From contig JAHFZE010000174.1 of assembly GCA_020854785.1 (NCBI GenBank), positions 1-27,023 of the forward strand: a DNA stretch of 27,023 bases, written 5' to 3'. Both the position numbers and the translations under genes were made by a program. The notes beneath the pieces are model-generated. The model saw nothing but the letters and a program-made list of their open reading frames with translations, ran no database searches and was not told the DNA's origin. Positions 6,392 to 13,425 of this stretch are shown piece by piece; the stretch's first letter is position 1, and the number at the start of each line of letters is the position of its first letter. Source of the DNA: Methanomethylovorans sp. Lineage in GTDB: Archaea; Halobacteriota; Methanosarcinia; Methanosarcinales; Methanosarcinaceae.

Positions 6392-6460
6392 ATGGGCATT
6401 GATTCAATGCTTTTCATCTGTTTGTTAGAGGGCCATCCGGAATTCTCGAACACTGGTTGA
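6392..6460 (+). pseudogene. PIN toxin fragment (vapC remnant)
   Basis: An ATG 13 bases after the antitoxin stop opens a frame of 22 residues, MGIDSMLFICLLEGHPEFSN plus TG, closed by TGA at 6458-6460. The G.DS..FI..LEG pattern with one early Asp is the start of a PIN nuclease, which would normally go on for more than 100 residues. No continuation is visible in the 100 bases before the next gene, so most of the toxin appears to be deleted. Confidence 0.5.
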
Positions 6461-6484
6461 CATGTATCGATCCCTGTGTAGTTT

Positions 6485-7081
6485 TTAATCCTCACGCTTA
6501 AAAGGGTCATACCTGAACCCGAAGCCCAGGTATCTCAGGGACAGGAAAGCCATGAGTACCACGAGAACGATGGAGAGCCCACCCACAATGGTCGTAAAGC
6601 CAGAGTACAGGATACCCAGTTCTGAAGGACCCGCGCTCAGCAGCGGGAAGAGGCTGAAAGGCTGGTTGTAAAGCGGATACAGGTACGTGATGATACCTCC
6701 GTCAATGTCGTCCAGGATCAGATGGAAGAGCGATGCAGCCGCTGCAAATACTCCCACGGCCAGGGCTTTGTTCCGCTGTCTGTACATCACCATGCCTGGA
6801 ACGACGCCGCCAATAAAGGCAATGCTGGCGAACAGTACTGAATGCGTGGGAACGGGCCCGAGAGTACAGTGATCGCCACGGGCCCCGTACAGGATCAGGT
6901 TGAAGACCGCCGATATATCCGGGAACAGCGAGAAAAAGCTGCCTATGGCCAGCAACGCCAGGAAATACCACCAGTCACTGCGCTGTAGCTTGCCCTGGCG
7001 GAAAGCCTTTGCAAAACCATACAGTGCTACCGGGAACAGCAGCAATACGAAGAATATCAGATGTCCAGGAGGATAGGGCAT
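6485..7081 (-). CDS. DUF457/YdjM-like membrane protein, paralog 1
   Basis: This 198-residue polytopic membrane protein is the most divergent of three tandem paralogs, all starting MPYP. Conserved spots are FPDISAVFNLILYG, GPVPTHSVLF and FHLILDDIDGG..TYLYPL. The THS and H..LDD..GG motifs with conserved His and Asp match the pattern of the DUF457/YdjM group of membrane-bound predicted metal-dependent hydrolases. It ends with a Y-L-G-F-G-F-R-Y-D stretch shared with its paralogs. A TATA box (7101-7112) lies about 25 bases upstream of the ATG and no Shine-Dalgarno sequence is seen, so the message is probably leaderless. The substrate of these proteins is unknown. A role at the cell envelope is inferred from the membrane segments and the neighbouring flippase. 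Confidence 0.75.
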   Translation of the reverse strand: MPYPPGHLIFFVLLLFPVALYGFAKAFRQGKLQRSDWWYFLALLAIGSFFSLFPDISAVFNLILYGARGDHCTLGPVPTHSVLFASIAFIGGVVPGMVMYRQRNKALAVGVFAAAASLFHLILDDIDGGIITYLYPLYNQPFSLFPLLSAGPSELGILYSGFTTIVGGLSIVLVVLMAFLSLRYLGFGFRYDPFKRED

Positions 7082-7100
7082 ATATCTATATATTGCTAAA

Positions 7101-7112
7101 ATATTTTATAAT
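7101..7112 (-). promoter_or_regulatory. TATA box of paralog 1
   Basis: The minus strand reads AATTATAAAATAT. Its centre is about 25 bases from the ATG at 7081, consistent with a leaderless message. Confidence 0.5.
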
Positions 7113-7196
7113 TCTATCGGTCAGTTCTATTCTAAACGAACAATATCCGCAAAAATGATCAAGTGTAGTCCACAGAACGATCACTTCTATTTTGTT

Positions 7197-7868
7197 CTAA
7201 GTGTCTGCTGCATGCCCCTCCTCTGAAGAATGGCCAGACGCTACAACAGATTTTCCATTATTCTTTTCTCCGTCAGCGCTCCTTGTTCCAAGAGGCTGGT
7301 ACTTATACCCAAAGCCCAGGTAGTTCAGGGACCATATTGTCATCAGCAGTACAGATGATATGAAAAGGACAGTGACCATGCCTGCAAGGTTATAGTACAT
7401 GAAATTAACCTCTGCAAGGTCAACGTCCACATAGGAGAACAGGTTCATCGCCCTGTTGTCCAGGGGATAGAAATACGTTATAGCACCACCGGCCACATCG
7501 TCCAGCAGCAGATGCGAAAGAGATGCAGCCCAGGCAAATACCCCCAGCGCCACAGCTTTACCCCGGTGCCTGTACAGCAGCTGGCCTAGAAGGGCTGCAC
7601 TGAAGAACGCAAGGCTGCAGAACATTAAGGAATGTGTAGGCACAGGACCGGCCATGGTGTGGGACAGGGTGCCATACAGCAAGTAGTTCCACACAGCCGG
7701 TATATCCGGAAGCAATGAGAAAAAACCGCCGAGCATAAGCAACAATATCAAATGCCACCAATCGGTCCAATGTACGCCCTCCGACCGCGCAGTATTCACA
7801 AAACCGTACAGTGCCGATGAAGATAAGCAGAACACGAAGAACATCAGATGCACTACTGGATATGGCAT
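7197..7868 (-). CDS. DUF457/YdjM-like membrane protein, paralog 2
   Basis: The 223-residue protein shares the whole layout of its neighbours: the MPYP start, LPDIPAVWNYLLYG, GPVPTHSLMF, SHLLLDDVAGG..TYFYPLDN, several hydrophobic helices and a LNYLGFGYKY end. It is clearly closest to paralog 3, with which it shares the second half almost motif for motif, including NFMYYNLAGMV. A hydrophilic tail of about 30 residues after the last helix is its own. The His and Asp residues expected of the DUF457/YdjM group are kept. A TATA-like ATTCTTAAAT (7891-7900) stands about 27 bases before the ATG. It has its own promoter, so the three copies are separate transcription units. Confidence 0.75.
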   Translation of the reverse strand: MPYPVVHLMFFVFCLSSSALYGFVNTARSEGVHWTDWWHLILLLMLGGFFSLLPDIPAVWNYLLYGTLSHTMAGPVPTHSLMFCSLAFFSAALLGQLLYRHRGKAVALGVFAWAASLSHLLLDDVAGGAITYFYPLDNRAMNLFSYVDVDLAEVNFMYYNLAGMVTVLFISSVLLMTIWSLNYLGFGYKYQPLGTRSADGEKNNGKSVVASGHSSEEGHAADT

Positions 7869-7890
7869 ACAGCATAAATTCTATCTGAAC

Positions 7891-7900
7891 ATTTAAGAAT
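7891..7900 (-). promoter_or_regulatory. TATA-like element of paralog 2
   Basis: The minus strand reads ATTCTTAAAT about 27 bases before the ATG at 7868. It is weaker than the matching elements of paralogs 1 and 3. Confidence 0.35.
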
Positions 7901-8000
7901 TTAATCTCACGACCCCCTGCAGGAAAAATGAATTGCATATCTTTACATTCTTTAGAGGATCCCGATAAACCTCTTTTTTGGTCGATCTATTCAATTTTTT

Positions 8001-8074
8001 ATCTACGCAAGGGCGCTAAGACGCAAAGAAGCCAATAACAACCCTTTACATCCTCGCGACCTTGCGTTCCAAAT
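8001..8074. repeat. Dispersed ACGCAAAG/CTTTGCGT repeat, copy D (partial)
   Basis: ATCTACGCAAGGGCGCTAAG, ACGCAAAGAAG, AATAACAACCC and CTCGCGACCTTGCGTTCCAAATG follow the order of the first half of the units at 2680-3095. The GTATGTACAC core and second half are missing. It sits alone between two DUF457-like paralogs, about 5 kb from the other copies. Confidence 0.65.
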
Positions 8075-8155
8075 GACATCTGAAAGGAATGAACAGGGAT
8101 CAAAAAACAACCGGGAGAATTCTAATTGATCAAAGAGGATCTAATGTGATATGCA

Positions 8156-8839
8156 TTAACTGATCTGTTCCACAGCATCTGCATCAGCTGTCTGGATCCC
8201 TCTTGAGGAGGAGCTGGATCTCAAACATGCCTTATCAAAACTCTTCCCGGTTTCATTTTGGTAAGAATGATACCTGAACCCAAAGCCCAGATAATGCAAT
8301 GACATCAGGGACATGAGCAGTACACAGAATATGAAGAACACAGAGACGATACCAGCCAGATTGTAGTACAGGAAGTTCACACCTGAGAATTCCACGTTCA
8401 CATAAGAGAACACGCTCATGGGCTCGTTGTGCAGCGGATAGAGATAGGTAAGGCCGCCCTCTGCAATATCGTCCAGGAGCAGATGGGAAAGAAAAGCCGT
8501 CTCTGCGAACATGCCCAGAGCCAGCGCCTTATCACGATGCCTGTAGACCAGCAGGCCTGCAATGAACGCTCCACAGAATGCTACGGTCCCGAATACCAGT
8601 GAATGAGTAGGTACCGGTCCGGCCATACAGTGATTAAGGTTGCCGTACAGGAAATAGTTCCATACTGCCGGTATATCCGGCAACAATGAACAAAATGCAC
8701 CTACCGACAGCAACACAAAGAAATGCCACCGATCCCTCCGGGAAACTTCGCCTCTGAGGAACGACTGCACGAATCCGTACAGCCCGGGCAGGAATATACA
8801 GAACACGAAGAACAATATGTGCACGATGGGATAAGGCAT
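8156..8839 (-). CDS. DUF457/YdjM-like membrane protein, paralog 3
   Basis: The start at 8837-8839 is chosen because it gives the MPYP beginning shared by the other two copies and because a strong TATA box (8861-8872) lies about 26 bases upstream. A longer frame to 8905 would run through that promoter. The 227-residue product has LPDIPAVWNYFLYG, GPVPTHSLVF, SHLLLDDIAEGG..TYLYPL, NFLYYNLAGIV and a LHYLGFGFRY end, with a polar tail of about 40 residues. The motif His and Asp residues of the DUF457/YdjM group are kept. Copies 2 and 3 are nearest relatives, which points to a recent duplication. The biochemical function is unknown. Confidence 0.75.
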   Translation of the reverse strand: MPYPIVHILFFVFCIFLPGLYGFVQSFLRGEVSRRDRWHFFVLLSVGAFCSLLPDIPAVWNYFLYGNLNHCMAGPVPTHSLVFGTVAFCGAFIAGLLVYRHRDKALALGMFAETAFLSHLLLDDIAEGGLTYLYPLHNEPMSVFSYVNVEFSGVNFLYYNLAGIVSVFFIFCVLLMSLMSLHYLGFGFRYHSYQNETGKSFDKACLRSSSSSRGIQTADADAVEQIS

Positions 8840-8860
8840 ATACCTTTGTATATAATCAAA

Positions 8861-8872
8861 TAATATATAATT
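8861..8872 (-). promoter_or_regulatory. TATA box of paralog 3
   Basis: The minus strand reads AATTATATATTATTTG, centred about 26 bases before the ATG at 8839. It supports both the internal start and a leaderless message. Confidence 0.5.
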
Positions 8873-9056
8873 ATGGATAACACGTTCAGAAATACCCGGG
8901 ACCATAAAATCAAAGCAAATCTATTTGTATGAACCATTCCAGAAAAAATGTAGATAGAATGAGCACCAGATGCTGGGAGCTCTTGTTGGTGTATGAACTT
9001 ATGAACATAACAGAACTACTGAAAGGTAGTAGAAATGATCAGGCAGGATTTAGATT

Positions 9057-10307
9057 ATGGTTCTGAAGGTTCACAATGCATCAAGACTAGTTCAGCATTT
9101 GCATGATCCTTTATTCAATAATTCCATATCCATCATGCTTACATCCTTCTTAAGTGCTGGTTTTGGATTTGTGTTCTGGGTGCTGGCTGCAAAGCTCTAT
9201 TCCGCCGAAGATGTGGGTACTGCAACTGCTATGATCTCTTCCATGGGATTTATCATAATGCTTTCCAGGTTAGGATTGGATGCCTCTATGATCAGATTCT
9301 TTCCTGACAATGATAAGAAGAGGATATTCAGCACTTCCCTCATTGTTGCAACATGCTGTGCATTACTATTCGGCACCATCTTTATCTTATCCGTGGATCT
9401 GCTGGCGCCTGAACTTTATTTACTAAAGTCTCCTGCCAATGCAGCTTTATATCTGATATTCCTTGCTGCGAACTCGGGAACCGCATTATCATGCATCTCT
9501 TTTGTGGCGGTCAGAAAAGCTTCCTTCCAGCTGGTCCAGAGCATAATAGTAAGCTCAAGAATACTGTTCCTGATCCCTCTTGTAGCACTTGGAGCAATGG
9601 GTATATTTTGCTCGCTGGGCATTTCATTGCTCATTGCGATCATAACTGCCTATGTCCTGCTTGCAGGATCGGGTGTAAGACCCGGGTTTGTAGCCGACTG
9701 GAAATTTTTGGATAAGGCTTTCCATTATGCTGCCGGAAATTATATAGCCGGTCTGTTCATGGCAGGGCCTGGCCTGATACTTCCTATCATGGTCCTGAAT
9801 ATGCTTGGCTCAAAGCAGGCGGCTTACTATTTTATCGCTTATGCGATCGCTACATTGCTTTTCAAAATACCCAATGCTGTCAGTACATCACTTTTCGTTG
9901 AAGGCAGCCATGGAGAAAGGATGAAGAAGAACGCAGCAAAGTCCTTATTGTTCACTTATTTGTTACTGATACCTGCTTCTGGCATAATGTACCTATGCAG
10001 CCATTGGATATTAGAAGCTATAAGTGCAGAGTATGCAGCAGAAGGGGTAATATTACTGCAGGTGATGATCGTTTCAGGTCTGTTCACGGGACTGAATTTT
10101 ACATATTTTGCTGTGCAGAGAGTACGTAAGGACATAAAGGAACTGATCGTTCTGAGCGGGTCCATGGCATTGGTGGTCGTTGGTGCAGCTTATGTACTTA
10201 TGCCCATATTCGGAATTGTAGGAGCGGGATATGCATGGCTTGCGGGAAATGTCACTGGCAATATGTTAGTTGCTCTAATGGTCTGGGTGAGGAATAGTAC
10301 TGATTGA
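9057..10307 (+). CDS. Polysaccharide/lipid-linked oligosaccharide flippase (Wzx-like)
   Basis: The 416-residue protein is almost entirely hydrophobic helices, about twelve by eye. It opens with a polar segment and then SIMLTSFLSAGFGFVFWVLA, followed by KLYSAEDVGTATAMIS, the typical start of the polysaccharide biosynthesis/export (Wzx, RfbX) family in the MOP superfamily. Members flip lipid-linked sugars across the membrane. It ends in AGYAWLAGNVTGNMLVALMV, again family-like. No Shine-Dalgarno sequence is obvious before the ATG. It converges on the archaeosortase gene with 11 bases between the stops. With the deacetylase and glycosyltransferase genes at 14-16 kb it suggests a surface glycan or glycoprotein pathway. 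Confidence 0.85.
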   Translation: MVLKVHNASRLVQHLHDPLFNNSISIMLTSFLSAGFGFVFWVLAAKLYSAEDVGTATAMISSMGFIIMLSRLGLDASMIRFFPDNDKKRIFSTSLIVATCCALLFGTIFILSVDLLAPELYLLKSPANAALYLIFLAANSGTALSCISFVAVRKASFQLVQSIIVSSRILFLIPLVALGAMGIFCSLGISLLIAIITAYVLLAGSGVRPGFVADWKFLDKAFHYAAGNYIAGLFMAGPGLILPIMVLNMLGSKQAAYYFIAYAIATLLFKIPNAVSTSLFVEGSHGERMKKNAAKSLLFTYLLLIPASGIMYLCSHWILEAISAEYAAEGVILLQVMIVSGLFTGLNFTYFAVQRVRKDIKELIVLSGSMALVVVGAAYVLMPIFGIVGAGYAWLAGNVTGNMLVALMVWVRNSTD

Positions 10308-10318
10308 AGTGAAAAACG

Positions 10319-11185
10319 TTACTTTTCAAGTACTTCTGCTTCATGGTCCATTACAATCTCTGATTTCACTCCTACCTTCAGATACACATAAATAAACACC
10401 ATGAACCATACAGGGAACAGGACATAACCTGCATAGTCATGCACCTTCCACATGGCAGCTGACCCGAAATGATAATTTGCAGCCACCAGGAGCAACAGCC
10501 GGAAGATGTTCTGCACTGATGTCCCCAGTATGCCGAAAAGGAACAATGGCAATATACGATCTTTCCTGGGTTTGGTATCTATCAGCATCAGGGCAAAGAC
10601 GGTAAGGAATATGGCAAGGGAAGCGCTCCCTGAACAGCCCGCATCAATGAACACACGACTGCTTAAACCAGCAGAATCGATCAAATCAAGCAACTGTCCC
10701 TCAGAAACTACAGGATATACCAGAGATGCAACGTATGCTACGATCTTTGTGGTGATAAGTGCATATTGTGTGCCAAAGGCCCCATCAAGGACCTTAGGGA
10801 AGGATACCGAAAAACCATAAACGAATACCAGCAGGGACGGCAGATAGACCGCAGCTCCGAAGAAGATCATGAACAGACCAGTGAACAGCAGGACGACATT
10901 GAACAACACAAGACCATGATCATCGGACAATGGCATGAGCAGGGCCATCACCGTTATTAACACGCCGGCTCCCACATAAGCAGGCTCGGCCAGCATTCCA
11001 TTTTTGTGCATCTGCCCGCAGATCACATCTTTCTTCAACCACCCGACTGCAATGCATAGCATGAGGATGACAAAAGGATGCGCTGTCCACTGCCTGGGAG
11101 CTGGGACCCCATCCCCCAGGAAAAAGAACCTGAGAACTGTAATTGCTATGGAGATAGCAAGCCATATCAAAACTTTGTTTTTCAT
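10319..11185 (-). CDS. Archaeosortase/exosortase family protein
   Basis: The 288-residue multi-pass membrane protein carries the three residues that define the archaeosortase/exosortase family. These are Cys184 in DAGCSGSASL, Arg229 in QNIFRLLLL and His249 in WKVHDYAGYVLF. These enzymes act in the membrane on proteins that end in a short motif, a hydrophobic helix and a basic tail, cutting there and probably joining the protein to a lipid. About eight hydrophobic helices are visible. It is the last gene of a minus-strand cluster of four. The cluster includes a small secreted protein with a sorting-signal-like end, so it may be a dedicated archaeosortase with a local substrate. The subfamily (ArtA, ArtC, ArtE and so on) cannot be decided by eye. 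Confidence 0.88.
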   Translation of the reverse strand: MKNKVLIWLAISIAITVLRFFFLGDGVPAPRQWTAHPFVILMLCIAVGWLKKDVICGQMHKNGMLAEPAYVGAGVLITVMALLMPLSDDHGLVLFNVVLLFTGLFMIFFGAAVYLPSLLVFVYGFSVSFPKVLDGAFGTQYALITTKIVAYVASLVYPVVSEGQLLDLIDSAGLSSRVFIDAGCSGSASLAIFLTVFALMLIDTKPRKDRILPLFLFGILGTSVQNIFRLLLLVAANYHFGSAAMWKVHDYAGYVLFPVWFMVFIYVYLKVGVKSEIVMDHEAEVLEK

Positions 11186-11206
11186 GCTATGGCAGATCCA
11201 TTATTG

Positions 11207-11665
11207 CTAGTTATTAAATACAAAACTTGCTTCTTCAAAGGGTTCAGACTGCTCATCCATATAGACAACAAAACGTGCAACACGCAAAGTCGAGTTAATG
11301 GTCTCGTTTTGGAATATAGAAATATCTTCAGGCACCACATCCCTTTGGTAGTGAAATGTTCTATTGGCTTCAACCGTAATATTATAACTATCTTTCAGTG
11401 TTTCACCATAAAATGTATCAATAGTATAATTGTGGCTTATAGTGTTATTATTAATAATCATCACGGATATTTTTGAATAATTACCAAGAAAGTAATCAAA
11501 CAAATCTATTCTGTTTATCTCAACTACTTGCTCCCCTGAATCTGTACTTAGTCCAGAAAATACACCCTGAGCAAAAAGTACAAGCAGAGCTCCTAATACT
11601 AAAAGAGATGAGATATAGAATACTCTTAATTTGTCCTTTAAAAACGATTTTGCTTTTGTTCCCAT
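11207..11665 (-). CDS. Membrane-anchored extracellular protein rich in N-glycosylation sequons
   Basis: The 152-residue protein has a basic N-terminus, one hydrophobic segment at about residues 14-34 and an extracellular beta-rich domain. The domain has seven N-X-S/T sequons (Asn62, 73, 79, 95, 101, 120 and 124), which is very dense. The pattern KISVMIINNN...YNITVEANRTFHYQ...RFVVYMDEQSEPFEE recalls the Ig-like soluble part of archaeal DUF1616 proteins, although the four-helix DUF1616 membrane part is absent. It lies 21 bases before the archaeosortase gene, so the two are probably cotranscribed. It has its own TATA box about 28 bases upstream of the ATG. Its role is unknown; a partner or accessory of the archaeosortase is an inference from position. 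Confidence 0.7.
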   Translation of the reverse strand: MGTKAKSFLKDKLRVFYISSLLVLGALLVLFAQGVFSGLSTDSGEQVVEINRIDLFDYFLGNYSKISVMIINNNTISHNYTIDTFYGETLKDSYNITVEANRTFHYQRDVVPEDISIFQNETINSTLRVARFVVYMDEQSEPFEEASFVFNN

Positions 11666-11686
11666 ATTATTATCACAGAACCATAG

Positions 11687-11699
11687 TTTTTAAATAAAG
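11687..11699 (-). promoter_or_regulatory. TATA box inside the archaeosortase cluster
   Basis: The minus strand reads CTTTATTTAAAAA about 28 bases before the ATG at 11665. It would let the last two genes of the cluster be transcribed independently of the substrate candidate. Confidence 0.45.
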
Positions 11700-11760
11700 G
11701 CATAAATAACACTCACTCTACTGTCCTCTATACTAGAAAAAGCGAACTCTACTATATAAC

Positions 11761-11780
11761 AGGCTCTTTTAATAGAGCCT
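11761..11780 (-). terminator. Stem-loop after the archaeosortase substrate candidate
   Basis: AGGCTCT (11761-11767) and AGAGCCT (11774-11780) form a perfect seven-base stem with a six-base A/T loop. It overlaps the stop codon of the gene at 11779. It may end or stabilise the substrate message, separating it from the archaeosortase, which has its own promoter upstream. Confidence 0.45.
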
Positions 11781-12306
11781 AATTGTTCTTACGCATCATA
11801 AAATATACACCTGCTATAGCCAGTATTATGAATGATGCAAAAGAAAACTCAATTCCGCAACACACAGGAAAGAATATGTCTTCAGAAGAACCAGTTTGTT
11901 TAATGTTAACTCTCCAGTCACCATCGACGCATGGATGTAGAATAGGAACAGTAAAACAATCTTCATAGTAAGAAGATCCATCATATTTACCTTCAATAGT
12001 ATGGGTTTGCGCCGGATTATTAGCTCCAGGAGCGAACCACTTGAACGTCAATTCGTGCCTACCCATACCATCTATTCCTACAAAATTGATAGGAGTGCAG
12101 GAAGGTTTCTCATATGTAGCATCTATTACCCTCATGCATATTATGTCACCTGGGGAAACGCATTGTAAGCTATTCTGTGAAACCCAGTTACCATTATTCA
12201 CCTTAAAAAGAACACTATAACCAGTAAGACAACCTGTGTCTGCAGCTACAACTGACAATGAAACAACAACCACAACTAACAACAAAGCATACTTAAAAAG
12301 CTTCAT
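11779..12306 (-). CDS. Secreted Cys-rich protein, candidate archaeosortase substrate
   Basis: The 175-residue protein has a clear signal peptide (basic MKLFK, a run of hydrophobic residues, then AADTG near residue 22). The compact ectodomain has eight cysteines (26, 49, 57, 70, 117, 126, 149, 150). It ends with GIEFSFASFIILAIAGVYFM and then MRKNN. A short motif (IEF, compare PEF in PEF-CTERM proteins), one hydrophobic helix of about 16 residues and a basic tail at the very end is the layout of an archaeosortase sorting signal. It starts one base after the stop of the gene at 12308, so the two are translationally coupled, and the archaeosortase gene lies two genes further on. A stem-loop follows directly. 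The protein could instead be an ordinary C-terminally anchored protein. Confidence 0.7.
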   Translation of the reverse strand: MKLFKYALLLVVVVVSLSVVAADTGCLTGYSVLFKVNNGNWVSQNSLQCVSPGDIICMRVIDATYEKPSCTPINFVGIDGMGRHELTFKWFAPGANNPAQTHTIEGKYDGSSYYEDCFTVPILHPCVDGDWRVNIKQTGSSEDIFFPVCCGIEFSFASFIILAIAGVYFMMRKNN

Positions 12307-12307
12307 T

Positions 12308-13018
12308 TCATCCCACCTTTCCTATGATCAAAGCTACTTGAGTGAACACCATACCGACGAATATAATGAACAGCACTCCTGACAGCCGGCTGAACCTTAT
12401 CCTCAGGTTACCTATGAACTTGAAAGACCTCTCAGACAGAGCTGGTTCCGTAAGTTCAAGATATATCAACAATCCTATCAGGACTATCGAGAAGATCACG
12501 CTTACATTGAGAGCTGAACTGTCGCCGAACGCCTGGTCATAGTAGGCCATGGTGGTCATGTAGCTCATCACTGACGTTGAGAAGGTTGCAAAGCTCACAA
12601 AACTGCTCCAGACCTGCGGTGGGTATGCAGGCAGTGAAACATATTCCTCATGTTCGGACCCATCGATGGTGGATCTTACTACAAAGGTGATCTGTTCCCC
12701 CATCTTCAGTGGGTTCTCGTATGTATACTGGTACTTTTTGGTCGATAGGGGGGACAGCTGCGTCGCACCTTCCATTACAAGGTTCCCGTTGGCATATAGC
12801 TGATAATCTCCCGAAGCGGACTGAACAGATGGGTTATTGAGATTGAATGTAACTAGAAGAGGCTCGCCCTCCATGGGCACCTGAGGGAAAACAGAGACGG
12901 AAACCGGCGCAGATGCGTCATGCAAACCTACGACCAGGCTCGCCATTAATAGAACAGCGAACCAGATAACCATGATCTTTAAAACATACCTATTATTTGA
13001 AGAAATAGTACCACCCAC
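12308..13018 (-). CDS. Membrane protein with extracellular Ig-like (CARDB-like) domain
   Basis: The 236-residue protein starts at GTG with AGGTGG directly upstream. It has a hydrophobic signal-anchor at about residues 13-32, then a beta-rich extracellular domain (PVSVSVFPQVPMEGEPLLVT, LNNPS, LYANGNLVMEG, LSTKKYQYTYE). That domain reads like a CARDB or similar Ig-like fold. Two further membrane helices near residues 170-190 and 213-233 flank a basic loop (RSFKFIGNLRIRFSR). It is the first gene of the cluster leading to the archaeosortase and is coupled to the substrate candidate. It may help present or export that protein, but no known family with a defined function was recognised. Confidence 0.65.
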   Translation of the reverse strand: MGGTISSNNRYVLKIMVIWFAVLLMASLVVGLHDASAPVSVSVFPQVPMEGEPLLVTFNLNNPSVQSASGDYQLYANGNLVMEGATQLSPLSTKKYQYTYENPLKMGEQITFVVRSTIDGSEHEEYVSLPAYPPQVWSSFVSFATFSTSVMSYMTTMAYYDQAFGDSSALNVSVIFSIVLIGLLIYLELTEPALSERSFKFIGNLRIRFSRLSGVLFIIFVGMVFTQVALIIGKVG

Positions 13019-13425
13019 CTTTATGAGGCAACTTTTATTCTCTATAATGAGTTTTGATGTTAAAGAAGTATATAGACTTTACGAATTAATTCAATTGAAT
13101 ATAAAAATATAAGAATAGAAGCTACGCAATATAATTTCTGCCGGATACAGCAAAGACACATTTGGAGATAGATCTAAAGTAGTCGTTTATAAAACCATTA
13201 CTGGTAGATTTAACGCAATACTGTTGAGAAAAAAATCAAGTGAACTTCCTATGAATTGATCGTGTGTAAAGTAAATTGAAATGTCTGTTCCTTTTAGATC
13301 CTGAAACACATAACTGTATGTAGAATTTATTTTGTGGCTTAACAAAATCCATAGATAACTTCGTTAAAAAAACGTGCGCGCATTCAAACCAATGCCTTTT
13401 TATAAGTGATTCAGTTAGTAACTTT
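13019..13425. other. Divergent intergenic region between the archaeosortase cluster and the CPBP operon
   Basis: These 407 bases are A/T rich and have no convincing gene on either strand. They must hold the promoters of both flanking operons. A good TATA box stands at 13397-13405 for the plus-strand genes. TATA-like runs also occur around 13183-13190 and in the first 60 bases on the minus side. Confidence 0.6.
13397..13405 (+). promoter_or_regulatory. TATA box of the CPBP-deacetylase-glycosyltransferase operon
   Basis: TTTTTATAA is centred about 25 bases before the GTG at 13426. No Shine-Dalgarno sequence precedes that GTG, so transcription probably starts at or beside it. Confidence 0.5.
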
